Shown piece by piece: positions 1-8,746 of a DNA stretch of 64,000 nucleotides. The stretch's first letter is position 1. Each line of letters starts with the position of its first letter. The translations under genes and the position numbers were made by a program. This DNA comes from an uncultured Maribacter sp. (GTDB lineage: Bacteria; Bacteroidota; Bacteroidia; Flavobacteriales; Flavobacteriaceae), in the NCBI GenBank assembly GCA_947504045.1, contig CANNFY010000007.1, positions 43,798 through 107,797 on the forward strand. Direction: 5' to 3'. Below the pieces are notes generated by a model. It made no database searches. It was given only the letters and a program-made list of their open reading frames with translations, and was not told the DNA's origin.

Positions 1-1
1 T

Positions 2-661
2 GTTAAAGATTTTACAGTTGTAACCGCAAAAAAGCAAACAAACGGTAGGGGGCAAATGGGAACTTCTTGGAACGCTGAAGATGGTAAAAACCTGACTTTT
101 AGCGTTTTAAAAAGGTTTGATAATTTCTCTATAGATAATCAGTTTTTATTAAGTATTTGTGTTTCTTTATCAGTTTACAAGACGTTATATGATTTAAAAG
201 TGCCAAATTTAACTATAAAGTGGCCTAACGACATTCTGTCAGGTACTTCAAAAATTTGTGGTATACTCATAGAAAATTCTCTTTCTGGAAGTAAAATACA
301 AACTTCGATAATTGGAATTGGATTAAATGTAAATCAAATAATTTTTAATAACTTATTAAACGTCTCCTCTTTAAAATTGTTGTTGGGTAAAAGTATTAAT
401 TTAGAAGAGGTCTTGCAATTTCTTCTTAAAGATTTACAAGAATACTTGTTTTCTATTGAAAATAAAGGCGCACAAGAGTTTTGGCCTATTTATGAAAGTA
501 GATTATTTAGGGTTAATAAACCGTCTACTTTTGAAGATGTAAATGGAAATTTTATAATGGGTTTTATAAGAGGGGTTTCTTCACAAGGAAAACTTATTGT
601 GGAGTTAGAAGATTCTGTAATAAAAGAATATGGGTTAAAGGAAGTTAAACTTAAATATTAA
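2..661 (+). CDS. birA: biotin--[acetyl-CoA-carboxylase] ligase, 5' partial
   Basis: Transfers biotin, via biotinyl-AMP, to the lysine of biotin carrier domains; the pyruvate carboxylase at 10.8 kb is a likely client. The frame is open from base 2, upstream of the first ATG at 56, and encodes the ligase signature TNGRGQMGTSW spanning that ATG, so the true start lies left of the window. The KWPNDI motif with its active-site Lys and the GIGLNVN motif follow, then a short C-terminal domain. No N-terminal helix-turn-helix can be judged. The stop overlaps the stop of the convergent SRPBCC gene by a few bases. Confidence 0.9.
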   Translation, partial: VKDFTVVTAKKQTNGRGQMGTSWNAEDGKNLTFSVLKRFDNFSIDNQFLLSICVSLSVYKTLYDLKVPNLTIKWPNDILSGTSKICGILIENSLSGSKIQTSIIGIGLNVNQIIFNNLLNVSSLKLLLGKSINLEEVLQFLLKDLQEYLFSIENKGAQEFWPIYESRLFRVNKPSTFEDVNGNFIMGFIRGVSSQGKLIVELEDSVIKEYGLKEVKLKY

Positions 662-1050
662 ATTTTTGTAAGGTTTTCTGATAGTGTTCCCATAAAATTA
701 GTAATAGGAGATTTTATCATCATAGCCATCATTGCATTAAATTCTCCAGAAAAACTAAGTGCCACTTCGCTTTCATTTGAGTTTATTGCTGTAATATCTG
801 CTGTTAGGGTAAATGGCAGTTTCTCACTTGCTGCTCCAAGTACTAACTTGCTATATGGTGTTTGCGATTTTCTTTCTAATACAATTTCTGGCATTCCTTT
901 TAATGCAAATAAAAACCTATCTGAGCTTAGCACTTCAAATTTTGCAATATTGTCTGGCATTAACTGTTCAAAATTTTCAAGGTTAGTTAAAAACTCGAAA
1001 GTAGCTTTGTCTCCTTTTGCAATTTTCTTTTTTGGTGTTTCTAAAAACAT
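658..1050 (-). CDS. SRPBCC-family protein of unknown ligand
   Basis: A 130-residue protein that looks like a START/SRPBCC hydrophobic-ligand-binding fold: N-terminal strand, a helix around FEFLTNLENFEQLMP, a run of strands and a long C-terminal helix. No catalytic residues are evident and the substrate is unknown. It starts 7 bases after the pyrE stop on the same strand, so the two are almost certainly co-transcribed. The family call is by overall pattern only. Confidence 0.65.
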   Translation of the reverse strand: MFLETPKKKIAKGDKATFEFLTNLENFEQLMPDNIAKFEVLSSDRFLFALKGMPEIVLERKSQTPYSKLVLGAASEKLPFTLTADITAINSNESEVALSFSGEFNAMMAMMIKSPITNFMGTLSENLTKI

Positions 1051-1057
1051 AAATCTA

Positions 1058-1699
1058 TTATTGGTTCCATTTAGATGGGTTTTTACGCCATTCCATTAAG
1101 GTGTTTAATTGTTCTTCTTTTATATACCCAGTGTTAGAGGCTTGCTCCATTAAATGCGTATAGTCTCCTAATGTGTTTAATGCCACATTTTTGTCTTTAA
1201 AATTCTTTTCAGCAACATCAAAGCCATAGGTAAAAACAGCAACCATGCCTTTTACGTTTGCATTTTGTTCTCTTAAAGCATCTACAGCTCTTAAACTACT
1301 CATTCCTGTACTTATTAAATCTTCAATAACAACTACAGTTTGGTTTGCTTCTAAGAAACCTTCTATTTGGTTTTTTCTTCCATGAGACTTAGGCTCTGGG
1401 CGTACATAAACAAACGGTAACCCTAAATAATCTGCTACTAAAGCACCCATTCCAATAGCTCCAGTTGCAACCCCAGCAATAACATCTGGCTTGCCGTAAA
1501 GTTTTTCAACTTGTTTTGCAATTTCTTCTTTAATATAGTTGCGAATTGTAGGATAAGAGAGTATAATTCTATTATCGCAATAAATCGGAGATTTCCATCC
1601 AGAAGCCCATGTAAAAGGATTTTCTGGTTTCAACTTTATTGCATTAATTTGCAATAGTAGTTCTGCTGTTTTTTTAGCTGTATCTTTATCTAAAACCAT
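1058..1699 (-). CDS. pyrE: orotate phosphoribosyltransferase
   Basis: Converts orotate and PRPP to orotidine 5'-phosphate in pyrimidine biosynthesis. The PRPP-binding signature VVVIEDLISTG sits near residue 125, and the family loop with GRKNQIEG is present. Length (213 aa) is normal. The ATG lies 7 bases from the ATG of the divergent Nudix gene, and a minus-strand -7 box (TACATTTG, 1704-1711) ends only 4 bases before it, which predicts a leaderless or nearly leaderless mRNA. Confidence 0.96.
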   Translation of the reverse strand: MVLDKDTAKKTAELLLQINAIKLKPENPFTWASGWKSPIYCDNRIILSYPTIRNYIKEEIAKQVEKLYGKPDVIAGVATGAIGMGALVADYLGLPFVYVRPEPKSHGRKNQIEGFLEANQTVVVIEDLISTGMSSLRAVDALREQNANVKGMVAVFTYGFDVAEKNFKDKNVALNTLGDYTHLMEQASNTGYIKEEQLNTLMEWRKNPSKWNQ

Positions 1700-1703
1700 A
1701 ACG

Positions 1704-1711
1704 CAAATGTA
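1704..1711 (-). promoter_or_regulatory. -7 promoter box of pyrE
   Basis: Reads TACATTTG on the minus strand, an exact match to the Bacteroidota TAnnTTTG element. The box contains the ATG (1707-1709) of the opposite-strand Nudix gene. No clear TTG was found at -33. Confidence 0.55.
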
Positions 1712-2297
1712 TAAAGTTTTTGTGAATGAATTGCCTCTTATTTTAACAAATAAAATGCCAGAGACAAGTAGTAATAATGTTTTTTTGTTAAACGACGATA
1801 ATAGTATAGCGGAAGCAATTAGTGCGTTAAATAAAAAAAAGTTTTTTAAAGTTTATATATATCATCCTATTGAGGAAGAAATATTAGCAAAATTTACTGA
1901 AAAAATACCTTTGGTTGCAGCTGCAGGAGGAGTGGTTACTAATGATAAAGGTAAGGTGTTGTTTATTTATAGGAATGATAAATGGGATTTACCTAAAGGA
2001 AAATTAGATCCAGGAGAAACTATAGAGGAGTGTGCTATACGTGAGGTAGAAGAGGAGACTGGAGTTAGAGGACTCGAAATTGAAAATTTTTTAAAAACAA
2101 CATATCATATTTTTAAGAGAAATAATATTTATAAGTTAAAGGAAGTGCATTGGTTTGCCATGAAAACTAGCTTTGATGGAGAGTTAAAAGGACAAAAAAA
2201 TGAAGGTATTGAGAAAGTGAAATGGAGAGGCCCTAAAAAAATAAAAGAGCTCTTGCGAAACTCTTACGTTAATATTAAAATTCTTTTTGACGAATAA
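1707..2297 (+). CDS. Nudix hydrolase
   Basis: Hydrolyses a nucleoside-diphosphate-linked substrate; the exact substrate cannot be told. The Nudix box is complete: GKLDPGETIEECAIREVEEE followed by TG, with the metal-binding REVEEE glutamates, near residue 98. About 70 N-terminal residues precede the Nudix fold and are unassigned. The gene is divergent from pyrE with 7 bases between start codons, so its promoter must lie inside pyrE; TATCTTTA at 1681-1688 is a one-mismatch candidate -7 box. Confidence 0.88.
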   Translation: MYKVFVNELPLILTNKMPETSSNNVFLLNDDNSIAEAISALNKKKFFKVYIYHPIEEEILAKFTEKIPLVAAAGGVVTNDKGKVLFIYRNDKWDLPKGKLDPGETIEECAIREVEEETGVRGLEIENFLKTTYHIFKRNNIYKLKEVHWFAMKTSFDGELKGQKNEGIEKVKWRGPKKIKELLRNSYVNIKILFDE

Positions 2298-2309
2298 GGT
2301 GCGTTAGAT

Positions 2310-4058
2310 TTATTTAAGAACCCTGTAAATAGGATAGCTTAAGTGTTCTTTTTCATAATGCTTTGATTTTTTATAAAGCCAGTTTAGTTGTTTTTCCCAA
2401 TTATTAGAAAAAGTGGAATCGGTATTTTTTTTAAGTATAAACTCTTTACGTAAAATAGAGTCGTTTTCTAACATTTTTAAAGCAGTGTCTTCAAAAATAT
2501 AAGGTGAATAATGTTCTTTTTGCTGTAATATAGTGTCAAAGTAATTCCAGTTGAAAAAGGAATCTATACATGCAGGTTCTAATGTTTCTATAATATACCT
2601 TAACCCAATTTGATCAGTCGGAATAAGGTAGTCTCCTTTATGTACCAATGTTTTTTTATAGGATTTTTCTACAGTAGTGTTGTAGTGGTTATAGTGTCCT
2701 TCATAGGAAGATGTATTTGTTTCAAAACTTTTTATCCTATAATTTTCTAATTTAACAATAGTGTCTTTTTCTATTAAAGAGTACTCTATACTATTAAGCG
2801 ATAGTAGTTCTATAATTTTACTCCACTCTTTTTTTAATATATAAGCCTTGGGTACGGTTATAGAGTCTGTTGCTTTATAATAATTTTGATAGGTTACTTT
2901 TTTAGTAAAGGGTTTTGTTTTGTCGTATTTTAATCTAGGAAAACCTGTTATTTTACTAATAATAGTATCTGCTTTATAGCCTTTAAAATTTAAGGTGCTA
3001 CTTTTTAGAGAGTCAATTTTCCAAGCTATTGGGTAGTGTTTTGTGCTAGTTAAGTTTTTTAATGCTTGTTCTCTTGTTTTTTTTATTTCAGAGTAATTTT
3101 TTTCGCTAATACTAATCATAGACTGCATTAATGCATAAGTTCCTAATACTCTTTTTTTATAGGGTTTTAGCATGTGTGTTTCTACCATTAAGCCAAAGGT
3201 ATTCCATAAAGTAGTATAACCAGTAGAGTACCTTGGGTGGTCTAAAAATTGCGAAAAGCCAATTTCGGGTACTTGGTTATAAATATTAACAAAAGGTGTA
3301 ATGTCCCATTTATTAGCTTTTAGTTCGCTTTCTAAATTAGGCATTAGTTTTGTGTGTAAATAGTTGCCTAAATTTCCGCCAAGTTTATTATGTTGTGTAA
3401 ATAAATGTGTTAGTGTGTATTGGTAATCTGCACCGTTACTTACATGGTTGTCAATAAATATATCTGGATTAACTAAATGAAAAATTTGTGCAAATGTTTT
3501 GGCATTTTTAGTGTCAGATTTTATAAAATCTCTATTTAAATCATAATTTAAAGCATTGCCTCTAAAACCATAAGAAATTGGTCCGTTTTGGTTAGCTCTT
3601 GATGAGGAGTTTCTATTTAATGCCCCTCCAATATTATATAAAGGTATGGTTGATAAAATAGTGTTTTTTGGGGTGTTTATTTTTTTATTAGCTAAATCTC
3701 TAAATAGTAGCATAGAGGCATCTATACCATCAGATTCTCCAGCGTGGATGCCATTATTAATTAAAATGGTTACTTTTTTAGAATCTATTTTTTTAAAATT
3801 AAATTCTCCCTCAGGATTGTAAGTTACTAAATGCAACGGGTGTCCACTATCAGTTTCTCCAATAGTTTGTACGTTGATAGATGAATATTCTTTTGCTAAT
3901 TTTAGATAAAAAGAAATAACCTCTTCGTAAGTAGCGGTTTCTTCTCCAGAAGATTTTTCAAAAGGTGTAGAAAATTTTTCTTCTTTTTTGTCTTCTTTAG
4001 TCTCACAAGAAAAAAGTAAAACTACAATTAGAGTGCTTATTAATATTCTCATTTTCAT
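2310..4058 (-). CDS. M14-family zinc carboxypeptidase-like lipoprotein
   Basis: Predicted extracytoplasmic metallopeptidase. M14 hallmarks appear in order: the HAGE zinc motif in NNGIHAGESDG, an NxxR-type region with NYDLNRDF, the third zinc ligand in IDNHVSNGADYQYT, and a candidate catalytic Glu in GLMVETHM. The start is placed at the internal ATG 4058, giving MKMRILIST..., a lipoprotein signal with lipobox LFSC (Cys18) followed by an acid/lysine-rich linker. The longer start at 4073 adds only five residues. The roughly 250-residue C-terminal part is not recognised. It ends 12 bases from the convergent Nudix gene. Confidence 0.85.
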   Translation of the reverse strand: MKMRILISTLIVVLLFSCETKEDKKEEKFSTPFEKSSGEETATYEEVISFYLKLAKEYSSINVQTIGETDSGHPLHLVTYNPEGEFNFKKIDSKKVTILINNGIHAGESDGIDASMLLFRDLANKKINTPKNTILSTIPLYNIGGALNRNSSSRANQNGPISYGFRGNALNYDLNRDFIKSDTKNAKTFAQIFHLVNPDIFIDNHVSNGADYQYTLTHLFTQHNKLGGNLGNYLHTKLMPNLESELKANKWDITPFVNIYNQVPEIGFSQFLDHPRYSTGYTTLWNTFGLMVETHMLKPYKKRVLGTYALMQSMISISEKNYSEIKKTREQALKNLTSTKHYPIAWKIDSLKSSTLNFKGYKADTIISKITGFPRLKYDKTKPFTKKVTYQNYYKATDSITVPKAYILKKEWSKIIELLSLNSIEYSLIEKDTIVKLENYRIKSFETNTSSYEGHYNHYNTTVEKSYKKTLVHKGDYLIPTDQIGLRYIIETLEPACIDSFFNWNYFDTILQQKEHYSPYIFEDTALKMLENDSILRKEFILKKNTDSTFSNNWEKQLNWLYKKSKHYEKEHLSYPIYRVLK

Positions 4059-4105
4059 ATATTTAAAATACATTTACAAAATATATGTAAGGTACTTTAT
4101 AGATA

Positions 4106-4113
4106 CAAAAATA
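4106..4113 (-). promoter_or_regulatory. -7 promoter box of the M14 peptidase gene
   Basis: TATTTTTG on the minus strand matches TAnnTTTG. It predicts a transcript start near 4099, about 40 bases before the chosen start codon. No clear -33 element. Confidence 0.4.
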
Positions 4114-4135
4114 GGTAAAATCTTATAGAGAATGT

Positions 4136-4540
4136 TTAGGCAACTTTAGTAATTTTTTCCATTTCTTCTTTTTTAATTGGTTTGTTATTAAAAGTAATTA
4201 AATGGTGTGTTTGTTTTTTGTAATAGTTCCAATTATTGCGGTCTAACTCATCTATGGAAGATGTTATAATATTAATGCGTACAACTTTTTTTATGGGTAG
4301 TTTTATAAATTCTTCAAGAAATTGCCAACCATCCATAATAGGCATATTTATATCTAAAAAAATAACTTGAGGTAAGGGTGTATTGCTTTTAAGCATTTCA
4401 GAAATGCTTTCTATTGCAACTTTGCCATTTTCAAATTTAAACAATTGCTTAAATTCCGTTACTAGTCCGAGCATTTTTTGAATGCCAAAAACTGTAATAG
4501 GGTCATCGTCTATTATACAAATAGAATTAATTTTCTTCAT
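4136..4540 (-). CDS. single-domain response regulator
   Basis: Receiver domain only (134 aa), with no DNA-binding or enzymatic output domain. Acidic pocket IIDDD is at residues 9-13, the phosphoacceptor is Asp63 in FLDINMPIMDGW, then the conserved ITSS and the Lys in NNKPIKK. The start overlaps the end of the histidine kinase gene by 14 bases, implying translational coupling and a dedicated kinase/regulator pair. Output presumably runs through protein-protein contact or phosphorelay; the target is unknown. Confidence 0.92.
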   Translation of the reverse strand: MKKINSICIIDDDPITVFGIQKMLGLVTEFKQLFKFENGKVAIESISEMLKSNTPLPQVIFLDINMPIMDGWQFLEEFIKLPIKKVVRINIITSSIDELDRNNWNYYKKQTHHLITFNNKPIKKEEMEKITKVA

Positions 4541-6383
4541 TAAAATGTATGTTAAATGTGGTTCCTAATCCCACTTTACTTGTTACAGTAACCTTGCCTT
4601 TCATAGCTTCTATTTGGTTTTTGGTAATATATAAACCAATACCTCTGGAGTCTTTGTGATTATGAAAAGTTTTATACATACCGAACAATTTGTCTCCGTA
4701 TTTATCTAAATCTATACCTAAACCATTGTCAGTAATACTTACAATAGAAGTGTCATTTTCTTTTTTGAAGGTAATTTTTAATACAGGGTTTCTTTCGGGG
4801 CTTTTATATTTTACTCCATTGGTTATAAAATTCATTAATATGCTATCTATATAAGAAGGAATAACCTTTATAGTTGCGTTTTTTGGAATTTCTGAAATAA
4901 TTTCCGCCTTATTTTTGGATAAATAAGCATCTAGGTTTTGTTTAATGTTATCTATTCTTTTATTAATATTAATTGGTTTTTTTTCTAAATTAATATTAGT
5001 GCTAATAGCAACTACTTCATTAAGATTGTCTAAAGTTTCTAATAAATTATCTGATGCATTTCTGAGCATGTTTAGTATGCTTTCTTTTTCGGTTTCTACT
5101 TTTTCGTTTGTTAAAAAGTCTAAAAGCATAGAAAAATTTGCCGTGTGTGATCTTAGATTATGAGATACTATATGAGCAAAATTTATTAGTTTTTTATTTT
5201 GTAATGATGTAACATTAATTAAATTTCTTAACTCTTCTTCTTTTTGTTTTAGTGGAGTAATATCTGTACTAATACCAATTATGCCATAAGCATCTCCATT
5301 TTCATTTGTAAGTGGTATTTTAGAAACAAGAAAAGTATTGCTTTCTCCATTTTTTTTAATGCAAATGGTTTCTTTATTAAGTATAGGTTTTAGCGATTTT
5401 ATAACACTAATGTCATCTTTTCTGTTTCTTTTAGCTACTTCTTTGGTAAAAAAATCAAAATCATTTTTTCCTAATAAATCCTTTGTTTGGTTTACGCCAT
5501 AATATTCACATTCTGCTTTGTTTACTAATATTTTTCTAGACTCTCTGTCTTTTATGTAAACATTTAAAGGTAGATTGTCTATTAAGGTTTTTAAAAGCTG
5601 TTCGTTTTCTTTTATTTTATTGTTTCCTTCTACTTGGTCAGATATGTCTTGAAATGTGCCTAGTAAACCTATTAACTCTTTGTTTTTAAATACAGGTTGC
5701 CCTGTTGCTATTATCCATTTTTCTTTTCCTTTAGCAGTTATTATTTGTGCTTTTTCGCTCCAAGGTTTGTTGTTAATTATAGCATTATGAAAAGACATAG
5801 AAATAGTGTTTCTACTAATTCCGTCTTTGTAAAAATTAATAGCAGTATCTACATTCGGAGTATAGTCTAAAGGAACTTCGTGAATAGTTTTTGTAATATT
5901 ACACCAGGTTACTTTATCTGTTTTAACATTATATTCCCAGGTGCCTATTTTAGTAATTTCAGATTTTTCTAGTAATAGGGCTTCTAGTTTTTCAATACGT
6001 ATTTCGTTTATAATTCTAGAGGTTACATTTTCTGCTTGAATTATAACTCCTATTACATTTTCTTCACTATCATACCAAGGTATGTTAGACCACTCAAACC
6101 ATTGTGTGTTATTATTAGAATCTTTAAATTTTGTATTAAAAAGATCACTAGGTTGCCCATTTAGACAATTTTTAAGAATAATTTCCCACTCATTATTTTC
6201 TTCTCCATCTTTAAATAAAGAGAAAATAGAATTGCCAAAAACATTACTTGTGTCAAAATTAAATTCATTAATCCATTGGTTAGAAGCGTGGATTACTTCG
6301 AACTTGCTGTTAATAAAAGCAGTTGCTTTTGGCAGCTGTTTTATCAAGTAATTATTAACAAGTTTTAAGTCCTTCTTAAGCAT
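4527..6383 (-). CDS. PAS-domain sensor histidine kinase
   Basis: About 618 aa from the start chosen here. Three PAS-like sensor domains (about residues 15-125, 140-255 and 260-380) lead to a HisKA domain with His408 in HIVSHNLRSH, then an ATPase domain with N-box (MNFITNGVKY), G1 (ITDNGLGID) and G2 (SRGIGLYI). No transmembrane segment is evident, so it is probably a cytoplasmic sensor. The longer start at 6452 would add 23 residues of no visible homology; a near -7 box (TACATTAG, minus strand, 6401-6408) favours 6383. Pairs with the overlapping response regulator. Signal unknown. Confidence 0.9.
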   Translation of the reverse strand: MLKKDLKLVNNYLIKQLPKATAFINSKFEVIHASNQWINEFNFDTSNVFGNSIFSLFKDGEENNEWEIILKNCLNGQPSDLFNTKFKDSNNNTQWFEWSNIPWYDSEENVIGVIIQAENVTSRIINEIRIEKLEALLLEKSEITKIGTWEYNVKTDKVTWCNITKTIHEVPLDYTPNVDTAINFYKDGISRNTISMSFHNAIINNKPWSEKAQIITAKGKEKWIIATGQPVFKNKELIGLLGTFQDISDQVEGNNKIKENEQLLKTLIDNLPLNVYIKDRESRKILVNKAECEYYGVNQTKDLLGKNDFDFFTKEVAKRNRKDDISVIKSLKPILNKETICIKKNGESNTFLVSKIPLTNENGDAYGIIGISTDITPLKQKEEELRNLINVTSLQNKKLINFAHIVSHNLRSHTANFSMLLDFLTNEKVETEKESILNMLRNASDNLLETLDNLNEVVAISTNINLEKKPININKRIDNIKQNLDAYLSKNKAEIISEIPKNATIKVIPSYIDSILMNFITNGVKYKSPERNPVLKITFKKENDTSIVSITDNGLGIDLDKYGDKLFGMYKTFHNHKDSRGIGLYITKNQIEAMKGKVTVTSKVGLGTTFNIHFNEEN

Positions 6384-6541
6384 ATTGTCGTATTTTCTTA
6401 CTAATGTAAGACGATTGTGCGATATAAGTAAAGGTTTGTTGTGAATTAGCAAAAAGTCGTTGTGTTTGGTTTAAATTCTATAGATAAAGATAATAAATTT
6501 TAACATAAGAAGGTAATTTCTTACATTGTTAATTGTAATAT

Positions 6542-6580
6542 ATAAACAAAAACCTCATAAAAAATGAGGTTTTTGTTTAT
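6542..6580 (-). terminator. terminator downstream of coaD
   Basis: Perfect 17-bp inverted repeat (6542-6558 with 6564-6580) and a 5-base loop, with A- and T-rich outer ends. It lies after coaD on the minus strand and isolates the kinase gene downstream; by symmetry it could work both ways. Confidence 0.85.
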
Positions 6581-6612
6581 TTTGTAAGAATAATCTTATT
6601 TTAGGTAAATAG

Positions 6613-7068
6613 TTAATTAACTTTTACTGTTTCTGGTACTAATACAGAGTAGTCTCCTCCGTTACGAATAACGTCTCTTACAATAGAAGAACTTATGTAA
6701 GATTTACCTGAAGATGTTAGAAGAAATACAGTTTCTATTTCGGAAAGTTTTCTGTTGGTGTGGGCTATTGCTTTTTCAAATTCAAAATCAGCAGGGTTTC
6801 TTAATCCTCTTAAAATAAAATTAGCATCTATTTTTCTGCAATAATCTACTGTAAGACCGGTGTAGGTTTTTACTTTTATTTTTGGTTCGTGTTTAAATGC
6901 TTCCGAAATAAACCGTACTCTTTCTTCTAGAGTAAACATGTATTTTTTATCGGCATTCTTTCCAATAGCAATAATTAACTCATCAAAAAGAGAAAGTCCT
7001 CTTGTAATAATATCATAATGTCCTAACGTAAGAGGGTCAAAAGAACCCGGAAAAATTGCTCGTCTCAT
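6613..7068 (-). CDS. coaD: pantetheine-phosphate adenylyltransferase
   Basis: Penultimate step of coenzyme A synthesis: 4'-phosphopantetheine plus ATP to dephospho-CoA. Nucleotidyltransferase motif FPGSFDPLTLGH (HxGH-type, here TLGH) is at residues 6-17, GLRNPADFEFE lies mid-protein and ISSSIVRDV near the C terminus. Normal family length (151 aa). Starts 17 bases after ddl on the same strand, so a ddl-coaD operon. Confidence 0.96.
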   Translation of the reverse strand: MRRAIFPGSFDPLTLGHYDIITRGLSLFDELIIAIGKNADKKYMFTLEERVRFISEAFKHEPKIKVKTYTGLTVDYCRKIDANFILRGLRNPADFEFEKAIAHTNRKLSEIETVFLLTSSGKSYISSSIVRDVIRNGGDYSVLVPETVKVN

Positions 7069-7085
7069 AATAATAAAGTTACGTT

Positions 7086-8060
7086 TTATTCTAATACTTC
7101 TTCTATTGCACTTTTAAAAAGGTCCGCTAAAGGTATTCCTGCTTCTTGTGCTTGTTGTGGTAAAATACTTTCGGTGGTTAAACCAGGAGTAGTATTCATT
7201 TCTAACATATAAGGCGTGTCTCCAATAAAAATAAATTCGCTTCTAGAGTATCCTGTCATTTTTAGAATGTCATAAGCTTTTTTAGCAGCTTCTGTAACAT
7301 TTTTTTGTTGTTCGCTTGTTATTCTAGCGGGTGTTATTTCGGTAGATTTACCTTCATATTTAGCTTCGTAATCAAAAAAGTCATTTTCAGAAACTATTTC
7401 TGTAATCGGAAGAACTTTAGTTTTTCCTTTATATTTTATAACGCCTACAGATACTTCTATGCCATCTAAAAAGCTTTCAATAATTATTTCATCGTCTTCT
7501 TTATAGGCGTTTTCTATTGCAGCTTTTAAATCTTCTTTTTTATGTACTTTAGAAATACCAAAACTGCTTCCTGCTTTATTAGCTTTAACAAAACATGGTA
7601 ATTTAACCTTATTAATAATGGCATCTTCATCTATTGCATCACCTAAATTTAAATAATAAGATTCAGCAGATTTTATTCCGTAAGGTTTTAAAACACTAAG
7701 TAAATCTCTTTTGTTAAAAGTTAAAGAAGACTGGTAGTAATTACACGAAGTTTGCGGAATGTTTAATAATTGAAAATATCCTTGCATAAGACCATCTTCT
7801 CCAGGAGAGCCATGTATGGCATTAAAAACACAGTCAAAAGTAATGTGCTGACCGTTAATTGTAATAGAAAAATCACCTTTGTTAACGTTGTGCTCTGTAT
7901 TGTCTGGCGCTACATATACCCACTTTTCTTTAAAGATATGAATACGATACGCTTTAAACAAAGATTTATCTAAATAATCATAAACAACATTGCCACTCTT
8001 TAATGATATTTTATATTCACTAGAGTAACCTCCCATAATTATGGCTACTTTTTTCTTCAT
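7086..8060 (-). CDS. ddl: D-alanine--D-alanine ligase
   Basis: ATP-grasp enzyme making the D-Ala-D-Ala dipeptide for peptidoglycan. N-terminal GGYSSEYKISLKSG corresponds to the family GG.S.E..VSL.SG; HGSPGEDG, KANKAGSSFGISKV, and the metal-binding EMNTTPGLT near the C terminus are present. 324 aa, normal for the family. First gene of a two-gene unit with coaD. Confidence 0.96.
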   Translation of the reverse strand: MKKKVAIIMGGYSSEYKISLKSGNVVYDYLDKSLFKAYRIHIFKEKWVYVAPDNTEHNVNKGDFSITINGQHITFDCVFNAIHGSPGEDGLMQGYFQLLNIPQTSCNYYQSSLTFNKRDLLSVLKPYGIKSAESYYLNLGDAIDEDAIINKVKLPCFVKANKAGSSFGISKVHKKEDLKAAIENAYKEDDEIIIESFLDGIEVSVGVIKYKGKTKVLPITEIVSENDFFDYEAKYEGKSTEITPARITSEQQKNVTEAAKKAYDILKMTGYSRSEFIFIGDTPYMLEMNTTPGLTTESILPQQAQEAGIPLADLFKSAIEEVLE

Positions 8061-8129
8061 ATTATAGTATTACTATTTTTTAAAATAAATAACAAGGTAT
8101 CAAAGTAAAGAAAAAAGCAATGCGTTTCC

Positions 8130-8137
8130 TATATTTG
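8130..8137 (+). promoter_or_regulatory. -7 promoter box of the PASTA gene
   Basis: TATATTTG, an exact TAnnTTTG match. It lies inside the longest ORF, downstream of the ATG at 8120, so it argues that translation starts at the ATG 8156. Confidence 0.6.
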
Positions 8138-8155
8138 TCTAGTCAAATATACTCC

Positions 8156-8743
8156 ATGAGAAATTTATTTAATTTTTTTAGAAGCAAATCTTTTTTAATT
8201 CAATTAGGGTTAGCGGCACTCCTTTTACTAGTTTTAATATTTGCAATGTTACGATGGTTAAATAGTACCACTAACCATGGTGAGTTTGTAGAAGTTCCAG
8301 ATTTTTCTAAGATGTCTGTTATGGATATGCGAAAAGCAGTAGAAGACGCAAGTTTACGTTATGAGGTTTTAGATTCTGCAAATTATAATCCAGATTATCC
8401 AAGATTTTCTATAATAGAACAAAATCCGCAAGCTGGTAATAAAGTAAAAGAAAATAGAAAAATATACTTTACTGTAAATCCATCTGGTTATAAAAAAGTA
8501 ACCATTCCTAAAATTATACAGGTTACACAAAGGAATGCTAAATCTATGCTTAGAGCAGTAGGTTTAGATGTGCAACGTGTAACATATATAGATGAGCTTG
8601 GTAAGGATATGGTGTATTCTATAAAACATAAAGGAAAAGTAATTCATCCCGGAGATAAGCTGCCAAAAACCTCTAAAGTAGAATTAATATGTGGTAATGG
8701 GAGTATAACAGAAAGAGCACAAATAAAGGCAGATTCGGAATAA
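8156..8743 (+). CDS. membrane-anchored PASTA-domain protein
   Basis: One N-terminal membrane segment (about residues 12-35 from this start), then PASTA repeats: EVPDFSKMSVMDMRKAVEDA, a following FSIIEQNPQAG segment, and a second unit starting VTIPKIIQVTQRNAKSMLRAVGL. PASTA domains bind cell-wall fragments or mediate envelope contacts, but there is no kinase or transpeptidase domain here. Start 8156 is preferred over 8120 because a -7 box lies between them. Stops 3 bases before the pseudouridine synthase gene, hence co-transcribed. Confidence 0.88.
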   Translation: MRNLFNFFRSKSFLIQLGLAALLLLVLIFAMLRWLNSTTNHGEFVEVPDFSKMSVMDMRKAVEDASLRYEVLDSANYNPDYPRFSIIEQNPQAGNKVKENRKIYFTVNPSGYKKVTIPKIIQVTQRNAKSMLRAVGLDVQRVTYIDELGKDMVYSIKHKGKVIHPGDKLPKTSKVELICGNGSITERAQIKADSE

Positions 8744-8746
8744 TAT

